A stretch of 64,000 bases of DNA from Micromonospora sp. DSM 45708 (GTDB taxonomy: Bacteria; Actinomycetota; Actinomycetes; Mycobacteriales; Micromonosporaceae). Below are positions 8,687 through 18,500 of this stretch, one piece after another. Position numbers and translations under genes: made by a program. The stretch spans positions 2,170,001-2,234,000 of the forward strand of contig NZ_CP154796.1 in the NCBI RefSeq assembly GCF_039566955.1, written 5' to 3'. The notes beneath the pieces are model-generated. The model made no database searches. It was not told where the DNA came from and saw only the letters and a program-made list of their open reading frames with translations. Within the stretch, counting starts at the first letter, position 1, and each line of letters starts with the position of its first letter.

Positions 8687-9321
8687 CCACCACGGCCTCG
8701 ATCAGGGACTCGACAGCGGTCGGGCCGGTGGGCCCGCGCGCCGGGGCGCAGCCCGACGGGCCCCACCCGGTCGTCGGGGCCGCCGACCGGTCCCCGGCGG
8801 GCGCGGAGGTCCCGTCCGCGCCCGCCGGCGACCCGGCCGGGCCCGGCCGGGTCAGTGGCCCGCTGCTGCGGGAGTTCATGCGCAACTGGGCGACCGGTGT
8901 CGCCGTGGTCACCAGTCGTGCCGACGGGCGACCGGTCGGCTGCACGGTCAACGCGTTCACCTCCGTGTCGCTGAGCCCGCCCCTGCTGCTCGTCTCGCTC
9001 GGGCGGGCGAGCCGTACGCTGGCGGCGCTCACCGCCGAGGGCGTGTTCGCGGTGAACCTGCTGAACCAGCGGCAGTGCCACCTGGCCGACCAGTTCGCCG
9101 GCAGCGCCCCGGACCGTTTCGCCGGGGTGCCGCACCGCGACCGGGACGGGTTGCCGCTGCTCGACGGGGCGCTGGCCGTCGCGGTCTGCACCGTGACCCA
9201 GGTGATCGGGGTCGCCGACCACGCGCTGGTGCTGGGCACGCCGTACTGGTGCGAGAGCCGTGCGGGTGCCGAGCCGGCCGTCTTCTTCGGCGGAGGGTAC
9301 CGGGCGGTCAGTCCGGGTTGA
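8683..9321 (+). CDS. Flavin reductase-like FMN-binding protein
   Basis: The ATG at 8683 overlaps the preceding stop (ATGA). After a disordered Gly/Pro/Ala-rich lead of about 60 residues, the 212-residue product has the flavin-reductase fold: NWATGVAVVTSR, GCTVNAFTSVSLSPPLLLVSLGR and GVFAVNLLNQRQ, which form the FMN/FAD site in HpaC-type short-chain flavin reductases. Such enzymes supply reduced flavin to two-component monooxygenases. Two monooxygenases of that kind occur in this window (44271 and 50060), but 35 kb away; a partner within this locus is not obvious. It converges with and overlaps the regulator gene by 14 bases. Confidence 0.85.
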   Translation: MTTTASIRDSTAVGPVGPRAGAQPDGPHPVVGAADRSPAGAEVPSAPAGDPAGPGRVSGPLLREFMRNWATGVAVVTSRADGRPVGCTVNAFTSVSLSPPLLLVSLGRASRTLAALTAEGVFAVNLLNQRQCHLADQFAGSAPDRFAGVPHRDRDGLPLLDGALAVAVCTVTQVIGVADHALVLGTPYWCESRAGAEPAVFFGGGYRAVSPG

Positions 9322-12232
9322 CCCGCTCGCGGAACCGGGCGGCGTACCGGTTGAGCGCCGCCCGGTTCGTCTGCTCGGTCTTGGCGATCAGGCTCGCCAC
9401 GTGCTTCTCCACGGTGCGTGGGGAGATGAACAGCTCGCTGGCGATGCTGCGGTTGTCGGACCAGTCCGCCATGAGTTCGAGGACTTCGTACTCCCGCTCG
9501 GTCACCCCCTTGAGCCGCAGCGGCGGCGGCACCCGGCTGGCGTCGCGGCGGTGCGGCACCACCACGCCGCACCGGCGCAGCTCGGCCCGGCAGCCCCGGG
9601 CGGGCGCCCCGAGCCCGGCCTGGCGGAAGTGCTCCTCGGCCTGGCGCAGCCAGGCGACCGGGTCCCCCCAGCGGTCCGTCCGGGCCGCTCCGGCGACGAG
9701 GCGCAGGCCGAGGTGGACGGCGATCGGGTGCGCGTGCGCGTCCCGCCGCACCGCCGTCACCGCCGCCGCGGCCTCCTCGCGCCGGCCCTGCCGGCCCAGC
9801 AGCACGGCCTCGGCGAGCGACCCGAACTGCCGGTTCCAGTGCAGGCGACCCGCGTCGCTGTCGCTCGTCGTGCGCCCGCGACACCAGCTCGCCTCACCGC
9901 TTAACACGTCCAGCAGCAAGCCCAGCCCGTGCGCGCCGGCCAGCGGATAGGGCGCGGGCCGTTCCGCGTCGTACCGGGCCGCCCGGGCCAGCTCGTCGCG
10001 CGCCCGGTCCGGGTCCTCCTCCAGCAGCGCGCAGACCGCGTACGCCATCCCGTGCGCCAGCGCCAGGTACGGCGATCCGGTCCCGTCGTGGTGCCGCAGG
10101 TCGACCAGCGCCTCGTCCAGCTCCGGCCGTCGGCCCCGGTGTCCGGCGCAGATCGCGCGTACCAGCGCGGACCGGACGAGCACGTCGTGCAGTCCCAGCC
10201 GCTGTGCCGCCGCCGCGCTCTCGGCGACGAGGCGCTCCGCCTCGTCGTACCGGCCCCGCAGGGCGTGGTGCCAGGCGAGCAGGGCGTGCCCGGTGTGGCG
10301 CAGCGCCGGGGAGCCGAGCCGTCCGTTCCGTTCCGCGCTGTGGCGCAGGGCGTCGGCGTCGCCGGTCAGCAACCACTGGTGCTCGGCGAGCAGCAGGGTG
10401 GCCCGGGCCCGCCACAGCGGCAGGTGGTGGCGGTCGGCCAGCTGCCGGATCCGGAAGAAGCACGTCTGTGCCTCGTCGGTCGCCCGTCGGCGGGCCAGCA
10501 GGCCACGGGCCTGCCAGCCGAGACAGGCCACCGCCGGCAGCCCGGCGTGCTCGGCCTCGTTCACCGCCCGCTCGGCGAGCCGGACCGCCTGGTCGGGCGT
10601 GCCGACCGCGAGGTGGGCCGCGACCGCGTCGAGGTACGCGGTCTGCGGTCCGGGGGCGTCCGGGCCGAGGACCGCCCGGGCCGTCTCCAGTTGGACGATC
10701 GCGTCGGCCCACCGCCCGGCGAGGCCGGCCAGCCGGGCGAGCTGCACGTGCACGCCGGCCAGCCGTTCGGGCGGGACGTCCGGGTGGCAGAGGTCGTCGA
10801 GGCTGTCGAGGAGCCGCAGCCCGCGTTCGGCGTCGCCCGTCTCCACCAGCGCGCAGAGCAGCTCGTGCAGCACCTCGGCGCGCAGCGGGGCGTCCGGGCC
10901 GTTCTCGGCGAGTTGCCACGCCTGCTCCAGGGTCTCGACGGCCGCGTGCAGCCGGCCCGTGGCGAGCGACCGGCGGCCGGCGAGGGTCAGCAGCCGGGCC
11001 GCCCGCGCCGGGTCGCCGCCCCGGCCGGCCAGGCGGGCGGCGAACGCGCACCATCCCCCCGTCAGCTCCGGGTGCAGCTCGTGCACCGCCTCGGTCACCC
11101 GCTGCGCCAGGACGGCCCGGTCGGCCGGGGTGAGCAGATCGAGCAGCGCCAGGGCGGTGGTCGGGTTGCGGAAGGCGTACCAGTCGTGGTCGTCGGGGCC
11201 GGGCACGACCAGCCCGGCGGTGACCGCCGCGCGTACGTGCCGGAGCAGATCGTCCTGGTCCAGCCGCAGGGCCTGCCCGAGCACCGAGATGGGGAACCGT
11301 TCGCCGATCACGGCCGCGGCGGTGAGCAGGCGGCGGCCGGCGGGCCCGAGCCGGGTCGCCTGGCCGGCGACGGTGTGCCGGACGCTCGACGGCACGGCGG
11401 TGGGGACCTCGTCGACCAGCCGGCACCCGCCCACGTGCACGACGAGAGCGCCGCTGTCCAGCATGGCCTGTAGCAGTTCGGTGGCGAGGAACGGGTTGCC
11501 GGCGCTGTCTCGGCAGAGCCGGGTCACGACCGCCTCCGGCACCTGGTGGGGGAACAGTCGTAGCCGGGACGCCGCGAGCAGGCGGACCGCCGGCGGGTCC
11601 AGCGGGTCCAGCGGCAGGAGCGCGCTGCGGCACCGCCGGCCGAGCGACTGGGTCAGGTCCCATGCCGGCCCCGGGCCCTGCCGCACCGTCGCGAGCAACA
11701 GGGTGCCCTGGTCGACGAGGTTGTCGGCGAGGTATTCCACCACCGTCAGCGTCCTGCGGTCGGTGTCGTGCAGGTCCTCGAGCGCCAACAGGCAGCCGCG
11801 CTCGGCGCCCGCGACCGACAGCAGCCGCAGCACCGCTTCGCCGAGGAGCACCGGCGAGGTCGGCACCGGAGCGGCGTCGGGGGAGCGGTACTCGGGGAGC
11901 AGCCCGCCCAGGGCGGACCGGTAGGGGCGCAGGCTGGGATGCTCCAGGATGGGTTCGCTGCGGGACAGGTGCGCCAGGGCCTCGGTGAGGGGGCGCAGCG
12001 GCACGACGGGTCCCGTGCTGCCCGCCCGCCCGGGCAGCACCGACATGCCGGACTGCCAGGCCCGACGTACCGCCTCCAGGACCAGCCGGGTCTTGCCCGT
12101 GCCGTCCTCGCCGACCAGGAAGACGCAGCCGCCGTGCCCCTGCCGGGCCCGGTCCACCGCCGCGTGCAGCAGGTCCCGCTGGTGGTCGCGGCCGACCAGG
12201 ACGGGCAGTGAACAATTACTCCCGCCGAGCAT
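9308..12232 (-). CDS. Large ATP-binding LuxR-family (LAL) transcriptional regulator with TTA codon
   Basis: A 974-residue regulator. A Walker A motif (GEDGTGKT, residues 41-48) opens an AAA-type ATPase module; the middle is helical, TPR-like; the last about 65 residues are a LuxR-type helix-turn-helix (TEREYEVLELMADWSDNRSI, then SPRTVEKHVASL). LAL proteins activate antibiotic gene clusters. The ATG at 12232 is preferred because GGGAGG precedes it by five bases; the open frame begins 21 codons earlier without a ribosome site. Codon 777 is TTA (9902-9904), the rare leucine codon read by bldA tRNA in related actinomycetes, implying developmental control. Its position beside the peptide operon makes it the likely pathway-specific regulator. 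Confidence 0.9.
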   Translation of the reverse strand: MLGGSNCSLPVLVGRDHQRDLLHAAVDRARQGHGGCVFLVGEDGTGKTRLVLEAVRRAWQSGMSVLPGRAGSTGPVVPLRPLTEALAHLSRSEPILEHPSLRPYRSALGGLLPEYRSPDAAPVPTSPVLLGEAVLRLLSVAGAERGCLLALEDLHDTDRRTLTVVEYLADNLVDQGTLLLATVRQGPGPAWDLTQSLGRRCRSALLPLDPLDPPAVRLLAASRLRLFPHQVPEAVVTRLCRDSAGNPFLATELLQAMLDSGALVVHVGGCRLVDEVPTAVPSSVRHTVAGQATRLGPAGRRLLTAAAVIGERFPISVLGQALRLDQDDLLRHVRAAVTAGLVVPGPDDHDWYAFRNPTTALALLDLLTPADRAVLAQRVTEAVHELHPELTGGWCAFAARLAGRGGDPARAARLLTLAGRRSLATGRLHAAVETLEQAWQLAENGPDAPLRAEVLHELLCALVETGDAERGLRLLDSLDDLCHPDVPPERLAGVHVQLARLAGLAGRWADAIVQLETARAVLGPDAPGPQTAYLDAVAAHLAVGTPDQAVRLAERAVNEAEHAGLPAVACLGWQARGLLARRRATDEAQTCFFRIRQLADRHHLPLWRARATLLLAEHQWLLTGDADALRHSAERNGRLGSPALRHTGHALLAWHHALRGRYDEAERLVAESAAAAQRLGLHDVLVRSALVRAICAGHRGRRPELDEALVDLRHHDGTGSPYLALAHGMAYAVCALLEEDPDRARDELARAARYDAERPAPYPLAGAHGLGLLLDVLSGEASWCRGRTTSDSDAGRLHWNRQFGSLAEAVLLGRQGRREEAAAAVTAVRRDAHAHPIAVHLGLRLVAGAARTDRWGDPVAWLRQAEEHFRQAGLGAPARGCRAELRRCGVVVPHRRDASRVPPPLRLKGVTEREYEVLELMADWSDNRSIASELFISPRTVEKHVASLIAKTEQTNRAALNRYAARFRERVNPD

Positions 12233-12825
12233 GGCACCTCCCTGTCTCGGAACAAGAACGGAACGCCTGGTCACCCTCGAAGCGTCGAGACACATATCCG
12301 ACCGGCGTCGTAGGAATCGGGACCGGCGGTTCCGGGAACGGTCAGCTTAAAAAGGATCGCAACGAATTTACAGTCTTGTATTTTTCTTTGGATCTCCCGG
12401 TTGATACACCGGCCGTGTTCGCGGAAGTGCGCTGGGTTACGCAATTTCCCGCTTATGATCCACTTTGGTCGTTTGTGCGGGCGGGCCGTCGTGGCGCGAT
12501 GACGGACCATCGAACAATGGGGATTGCGCGATGAATCGTCTGTGCCGGTGCTTTTGAAAGGAGTGTCGCCGTATGGCGGCGAACAGAGCGATTCGCCGGG
12601 GCGGGAACCATTTCCGCAAGGCTGTCCGACCGGGGTGCCCCGGTCGTGGCCTCGGGGAAGGTCGCGGTCGCGGGCCGGCGGGAACATCGCTCCGTGCGGG
12701 GTGCGGCACGAGCTGTTGACAGCTCTCGATCCATGGGGAACTCTCCTGCTGTGTTCGGCGCCTTTTGGGGCCGGACCGTAGTCGGTGGACTCCCTGTCGT
12801 CGGCTTGGCGCGGTGTGCCGGGGGG
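12233..12825. other. 593-bp gap between the LAL regulator and the response regulator
   Basis: This stretch is more AT-rich than its surroundings (especially 12340-12480) and should contain the regulator's promoter. One plus-strand ORF of 48 codons at 12573-12719 has a good ribosome site (AAAGGAG) but ordinary codon bias is absent and the peptide is Arg/Gly-rich; a minus-strand ORF from 12735 also has a fair ribosome site. Neither is supported enough to call. Nothing else is recognised. Confidence 0.4.
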
Positions 12826-13509
12826 TCACGCGCGCCGGCTGTCGACCGGTGGCGCCTCCGCGGGGCTGGGCGCGCCCAGCCCGTGGTCACGGGCCAGGGC
12901 GATGGCCTCGGCCCGACTGCCCAGGTGCAGCTTCACCAGGATCGCCGAGACGTTGTTCCGCACGGTCTTGGCGCTCAGCCCGAGCCGGTTCGCGATCATC
13001 GGGTTCGCCAGGCCCCGGGCGAGCAGCACCAGGATCTCGCGTTCCCGGTCGGTGAGCTGCGGGAACGGGGCGTCGGCGCGGGCACCGAGCAGCGCGCCCG
13101 CCCGGTCGGCGAGCGGCGCGCCGAGGATCAGGTCGCCGCCCGCCACGCCCCGGATGCCGCGCTCCACGTCGGCGGCCGACGCGCCCTTGAGCACGTAGCC
13201 GCGCGCCCCGGCGCGTAGCGCGGCGACCAGGGAGGCGTCGTCGTTGAGCATGCTCACCACCAGGACCCGGACCGCCGGGTGGGCGCGGCGCAGCAGCCGG
13301 GTCGCCTCGATCCCGGAGCCCTGGCCGAGGTGCAGGTCCATCAGCACCACGTCGGGGCGTACCCGGGCGACCAGGGTCAGGGCGTCGGCGGCGTCGGCGG
13401 CCTCACCGACGCACTCGATGCCGGCCAGGGTGTCCAGCAGCGCGCTCATGCCGAGCCGGAAGACCGGGTGGTCGTCCACCACGACGACGCGGATCGGGTT
13501 GTCGCTCAC
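12826..13509 (-). CDS. NarL/LuxR-type response regulator
   Basis: A 227-residue two-domain response regulator. The receiver shows the acidic pair D12-D13, phospho-acceptor D58 in VVLMDLHLG, S86 and K108 in GYVLKGAS. The output domain is a LuxR-type helix-turn-helix (LTDREREILVLLARGLANPMIA, with LSAKTVRNNVSAIL as recognition helix). The GTG start overlaps the upstream histidine-kinase stop by four bases, so the pair is translationally coupled and must work together. The target is unknown; proximity suggests the neighbouring cluster or the secreted protein gene upstream. Confidence 0.93.
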   Translation of the reverse strand: MSDNPIRVVVVDDHPVFRLGMSALLDTLAGIECVGEAADAADALTLVARVRPDVVLMDLHLGQGSGIEATRLLRRAHPAVRVLVVSMLNDDASLVAALRAGARGYVLKGASAADVERGIRGVAGGDLILGAPLADRAGALLGARADAPFPQLTDREREILVLLARGLANPMIANRLGLSAKTVRNNVSAILVKLHLGSRAEAIALARDHGLGAPSPAEAPPVDSRRA

Positions 13510-15458
13510 GGCCGCTCCAGGGGGATGGTCAGGCAGACGGTGGTGCCGCGGGCGCCGGCCGGGCCGACGGTCAGGGTCGCGCCCACCGCCTGCGCCCGTT
13601 CCCGCATGGCGTGCAGGCCGACCCCGTGGTTGGTGGGTCCGGCCGCCACGCCCCGACCGTCGTCGGTGACGGTGACGCGCAACAGGTCTGGTCGCCGGTC
13701 CAGGGCCACGGTGCAGCGGTCCACCCCGGCGTGCCGCTGCACGTTACGGATCGCCTCGGCGGTGACGCCGTAGGCGGCGGTGGCGATCGGCTCCGGCAGC
13801 GGGTCCAGGGTGGCCGGCCCGCGCACCGCGACGTGCAGGCCGGCCCGCGCGTACTGGTCGCGGAGCAGGTCCAGGGCGGGGCCCAGGCCGCCGTCGGCGA
13901 GCACCGGGGGCAGCAGGCCGTGCGCCAGTTCCCGGACCTCCGTCGCGCGTGCGGTCAGCTCGTCGGTCAACCGGTCCAGCAGGTTCTCCGCCCGGTCCGG
14001 GTCGCGGCGCAGCAGGTTGCGGGTGGCGGCCAGCCCCAACCCGATGCCGCTGAGCGCCGGTCCGAGGCCGTCGTGCAGGTCCCGGCGCAGGGAGCGGCGC
14101 TCCTCGTCGCGTACCTCCGCCAGCCGTTGCCGCGACCGGGCCAGGTCCCGGTTGGTGCCGGCGAGGTCCACCACGGCGGCGACCACCGGCGCGAGGACGG
14201 CGAGCGACTCACGGGTCCGGCCGTCGAGCAGCTCGCCGGGCCGGGGCCAGGCGTGCAGGTAGCCGACCAGTCGGTCGCCGCTGGTCAGCGGCACGGCGAC
14301 CGGGGGGCCGTGGTCGTGGGGTGGGGGTTGTGGGCCGTCCTCGGTGATGCGCACCTCGGCCAGCCGGAGCGCGGCGGCGATCGTCGCGCCGATGTCGGTG
14401 GTGCTGCCGACGCTGTGCACCACCCGGTGCAGCAGCGGTTCGGGCGCCTCGCCGTGCACGAGCCGGTCGACCCGTCGTTGCACCGCCTGGCGGATCGGCT
14501 GGAAGGCCGCCGCGAGCGCGGCGGTCACGACGAGCTGCGGCAGCGGCAGGGCACGCGGCAGCAACCGGTCGAGCAGGGCCACCGCGGCACAGTAGCCGGC
14601 GATCACCACGGCGGTCATCAGGTACCAGACCAGGGTGCGGCGCACGGCCACCCGCAGCCCCCACAACTGCTGGCGTAGCACCACCACCGCCACTGCGGCC
14701 GGGAAGAACGCCTGCGAGGCGAGCATCAGCAGCGCAGGCACGGTCGACGGAACGACAGGTGGCAGGAGGGAGGCGGCGAAGCTGAGGGTGAGCAGCGCGC
14801 TGCCGGCGGTCGCCCAGCCGAGGCCGTGGCGCTGCGGTGCCGGACCGCGCCGCCACCGCCATGCCAACCCGGCGCAGGCCAGCAGGCCGAGACCGACAAG
14901 CGCCCACGGCAGGACCGGCGCCAGCGGGCGCAGCAGCGCGGCCCGAACCGCGCGCAGCTCGGGCGGTAGCGGGAGCGCCCCCAACGGCGGTGGCGCGGTG
15001 GCGAGCGCGGCCGTCGTCAACGCCACGTAGCCGAGACCGGTGGCGGCGGCGAGTCGGTCGAGGCGGCCGAGTGGCCGGTCAGGCAGCAACCAGGGCATGA
15101 CCACGACGAGTGCGTAGAGGCCGGGCACCCAGGCCACGTGGTGCAGGACGGCCAGCAGCGGTGGTCCGCCGACGGCGAGCTGCCACTGGGCGACGCACGC
15201 GGACAGCGCGCTGCCCAGCGCCGCCGCGCAGGCGATCACGCCGGGCAGCCGGCTGCCGGTGCGTTGCCGGCTGAGGAGCAACCAGGCCACCGCCCCGTAG
15301 ACGAGGCCGTCGAGCAGGTCGACGAGGGAGTAGAGCCCGGTGGCGGTGAGCGGGGGAGTCGCCACGGGCCAGGCGGCGATCGCGCCGAGGCTGAGCAGGG
15401 CGGTGAGGGCGAGAACGGTCCACGCGGCCCATCGCCGCGTCCCGGGTGCGTTCGACAT
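13506..15458 (-). CDS. Membrane sensor histidine kinase (NarL-partner type)
   Basis: A 650-residue sensor kinase. The N-terminal about 290 residues form some eight to ten membrane helices (starting VLALTALLSLGAIAAW), followed by a GAF-like linker. The phospho-acceptor His lies in RRDLHDGLGPALSGIGLGL (around residue 460), the HisKA_3 dimerisation helix typical of NarX/DesK-class kinases. The N box (EAIRNVQRHAG) and G box (VTDDGRGVAAG, then GVGLHAMRER) complete the ATPase. The stimulus is not evident; the multi-span sensor with no large extracellular domain suggests a membrane or lipophilic signal. It is followed directly by its response regulator. Confidence 0.93.
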   Translation of the reverse strand: MSNAPGTRRWAAWTVLALTALLSLGAIAAWPVATPPLTATGLYSLVDLLDGLVYGAVAWLLLSRQRTGSRLPGVIACAAALGSALSACVAQWQLAVGGPPLLAVLHHVAWVPGLYALVVVMPWLLPDRPLGRLDRLAAATGLGYVALTTAALATAPPPLGALPLPPELRAVRAALLRPLAPVLPWALVGLGLLACAGLAWRWRRGPAPQRHGLGWATAGSALLTLSFAASLLPPVVPSTVPALLMLASQAFFPAAVAVVVLRQQLWGLRVAVRRTLVWYLMTAVVIAGYCAAVALLDRLLPRALPLPQLVVTAALAAAFQPIRQAVQRRVDRLVHGEAPEPLLHRVVHSVGSTTDIGATIAAALRLAEVRITEDGPQPPPHDHGPPVAVPLTSGDRLVGYLHAWPRPGELLDGRTRESLAVLAPVVAAVVDLAGTNRDLARSRQRLAEVRDEERRSLRRDLHDGLGPALSGIGLGLAATRNLLRRDPDRAENLLDRLTDELTARATEVRELAHGLLPPVLADGGLGPALDLLRDQYARAGLHVAVRGPATLDPLPEPIATAAYGVTAEAIRNVQRHAGVDRCTVALDRRPDLLRVTVTDDGRGVAAGPTNHGVGLHAMRERAQAVGATLTVGPAGARGTTVCLTIPLERP

Positions 15459-15514
15459 GTCGGGTCCACTGTCTCAGTCCGGTGCCGTCGGCGGGACCAC
15501 CGAAACGGCGTGCG

Positions 15515-15555
15515 CCGGACGACGGGCCGGTCGTGGCGACCGGCCCGTCGTCCGG
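15515..15555. terminator. Strong hairpin terminator
   Basis: A perfect 19-bp inverted repeat (15515-15533 with 15537-15555) with a 3-base loop. It sits five bases beyond the stop codon of the minus-strand secreted-protein gene and upstream of the histidine kinase start, so it should end transcription of the former. There is no T-run, as is usual in actinomycetes. Confidence 0.8.
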
Positions 15556-15559
15556 GGGT

Positions 15560-18500
15560 TCAGCTCTGTGCGACGGCCTTGCCGCTGACCTTCAGCTGGT
15601 CGACCACGGCGGCGACGTCGGGCAACCGCTCCCGGTAGACGTTCGCGGCGAGACGCTGCGAGTACGTCTCGTAGACCGCCGCCAGCTCACCCGCCCGTTC
15701 GATGGCGACCGCGTGGATGCAGTTGCCCAGGTATTCGTTCGGCGAGTTCGGGCTGTCCGCGCCCGAGCACGCCGTGTTGAAGATGGGCGCCTGCCCGACC
15801 CGGGGGTCGATCTCGGAGATCGACTCCGGGCACGGGTCACCCGGTGTCGCCTGGGTGCAGGGCGCGTAGTCGGCCTCCGCGACCTCGTACGCCCGACCGA
15901 TGTGCGTGTCCGGCAGTTCCCGGCCGATCGGCGCGCCCGGGTGGCGGTAGTCGCTCGGCAGCAGGTTCCCGCCGAGCAGATAGCCGCTGAGCGAGGCGTC
16001 GGAGTCCAACGCCACCGGGAAGCCGAGCTTGGTGTACGCCTGAAGCAGCCGGAACGCCTCGGTGACCTTGTTGCCGGCCTTGCGGAGCTCCGAGGTCGGG
16101 TCGCCGAACCTCTGGTTGGCCAACTGGTAGTAGCGCTTCTGCTTGCCCCACAGCATCCGGTCGCCCAGCGTACGGGCGATGGTCAGCCGCTCGGCGTTGT
16201 CGGCGAAGCGCGCGCCCGACTCGAACGCGGTCAGGTGGGTCTCCACGCCATAGGTCATGTAGTAGACCTCGTCGTAGCAGTAGCCGGTGGGCGGGTTGTC
16301 GCGGGTGCTCCACGAGCAGACGATGCCGGCGCTCCTGGTGTTGCGCCACGTCCGCACGTCCATCCAGAAGCCGCCCTGGTCGACGCTCATCTGCGCGTGC
16401 ACGGTCAACTGGAGGTCGGCCCTGGTGGTCTCCGTGCGCGGCCCGGTGGTGGTCGTGTGGTTGACCAGTTCCGCGTCGTAGCAGATCCGGAAGTGCGGCT
16501 GGAACTGCTTGCTCGTGCCGTGGGTGAGCAGCTGGAACGCGTTCGGCAGGTCGCCGAGGTTCACGTTGGCCGGGATGCGCACCCGCGGCAGCGGGCTGTA
16601 CGGCGCACACCCGGACATCTTGGCGTCCTCGTTGTAGCCGCGCTCCTTGTCGGTGGTCCAGTACTTGCGGGTGTTGGTCAGGCGCGTCGGGGGCGCCTGG
16701 TCCGGGCCGTACCACGGGTTGTAGCCGCCGCCGGTGGCCACGTCGCGCAGCTTGCGCAGCTCGGCGGACTGGGCGTTGACCGCGCTCTTGTAGTTCTCCA
16801 CCAGGCCGGTGAACAACGCGTTGCGGTGCCCGTCCGCGCTGGGCCGGCTGAACCGGCTGCTGGCGTCCAGGATCTGCTGGCCGGAGCGGCCGATCCGGGC
16901 GGCGAAGGAGTCGTCGCCGATCATGTCGCCGGCCAGCGTCGGGTTCTCCAACGCCAGCGCGGTGAACGGCCGGGTCGACATCGTCCAGACCCCGGCGTGC
17001 GGCGTCTTCACGGTGGCCGGATACCCCGGATCCCACTTCCGGGCCAGATAGGACAGGTAGTCGATGGCGCCGTAGGGGGTCTTCTCGTCGAGCACCTTCA
17101 CCGGCTCGATCGTGGACTGCGACCACTCGGCCGGCGTGAGGACGAAGGGCGCGCCCGCGGCCGTGGAGGTGGCGGCGGTGAACAGCCGGCCCTCCGTCTC
17201 GTCGTACTGGGCCACCGAGAGGGGACGCCCGGTGCGCGCCTTGTATCCGACGAAGGTGTTGATGACGTACTCGGCGTCGGCGAGCGCGTTCTTCTTCAGC
17301 GCCTCCTGCATCGAGAGGCTGAGCTGGTCGACCTTGGTCTCCAGGCCGTAGATCTGGTGCTTGATCGCCTCGATGTCGCGCATCACGACGCCGATGTCGT
17401 CGCGCATCTTCAGCAGGACCGACATGACGTCGTCGTAGATCGCCGAGAGCATCGCCTCCACCCGGTCGAACCGTTCGTGCATCTCGGTACGCAGCTCGCC
17501 GACCTGCTCGCGCAGCTTGCCGATCTCCTGCATCACCAGCTCGTGCTCGCTCGGGCCGGAACCCATGAAGATCGGCAGTAGCGTCATCACCGCGCCCAGC
17601 ACGTTGCCGGTGAGCACCACCGTGCTCAGCGACCCGATGGCGTCGCTGAGGCTGAGCCCGGCCACCGTCGGCAGGTACTTGTTGATCGCGGTGGCGATGC
17701 CGACCGCGGCCTTGCCGATCGCCAGCACGTCCTTGCCGGCCTTCGCGTCGGCGAACCCGGCGAGTGTGGCCAGGATCGTCACCGCGGAGTCGGCGGCGTC
17801 GATCGCCACCTGCCGGTTGGCGGCCTCGGCCAGCGCGGCCGTGTAGTCCTGCGGCGTCGGCTTCGGGCCGGGACCGACCGGATACTTCAGGTCCGCGGCG
17901 GCCAGCTTGTCGATGATCTGCGAATTCTGCGCGGCGACCTGGTCCAGCGCCCCGCTCAGCTGCGCACGCAGCGCCGCCAGGTAGGCCTGCTCGTTGCCCA
18001 GGTGCTCCAGGATCGCCTCGGTGTTGACGAAGGAGGCGAGCAGCGGGTCGGCGAGCAGTTGCTCGGTGGTCGCGGTGGCGCGCACGTTGAGCTGCGCGCC
18101 GATCTCCCCGTCCCACGCCGCCGCGAGGTCCGCGTCCTGCGCCGCCGCCCGGGTGAGCTGGCCCCACGCGCGTTCCTGCTGCGCGTAGAGCGCGTCCATC
18201 CACCGGTAGTTCTGGTAGGCGCTGGTCACCGCGTCCTCCACCTCGGCCGAGGCGGTGATGGTGCCGCCGACGGTGGCGTCCAGCAGCCCCTTGACCAGCG
18301 GGGCGCCGATGCTGACCCCGGGGATGCCGGAGATCGCGTCGATCACCTTGATCGCGGTGGCGTACGTGGTGCGGGCGGTGGTGTCGGAGATGCCCGCCGC
18401 GTTGACCGCCTGCCGTGTGGCGACCAGGTGCCGTGTCACGTCGTCGCGGGACGCGCCGGGGTTGCGCCCCCGCCAGTCCAGCAGCTCCGCGGTGAGCACC

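Noticed and set aside
12573..12719. 48-codon ORF with a good AAAGGAG ribosome site
   Set aside because: Codon bias is not actinomycete-like and the product is an Arg/Gly-rich peptide without features; kept only as a note in the gap entry.
12453..12735. Minus-strand ORF of about 93 codons with GGAGAG before its ATG, considered as a second peptide precursor
   Set aside because: Mixed third positions, no Cys/Ser/Thr-rich core at its end and no adjacent modifying enzyme.
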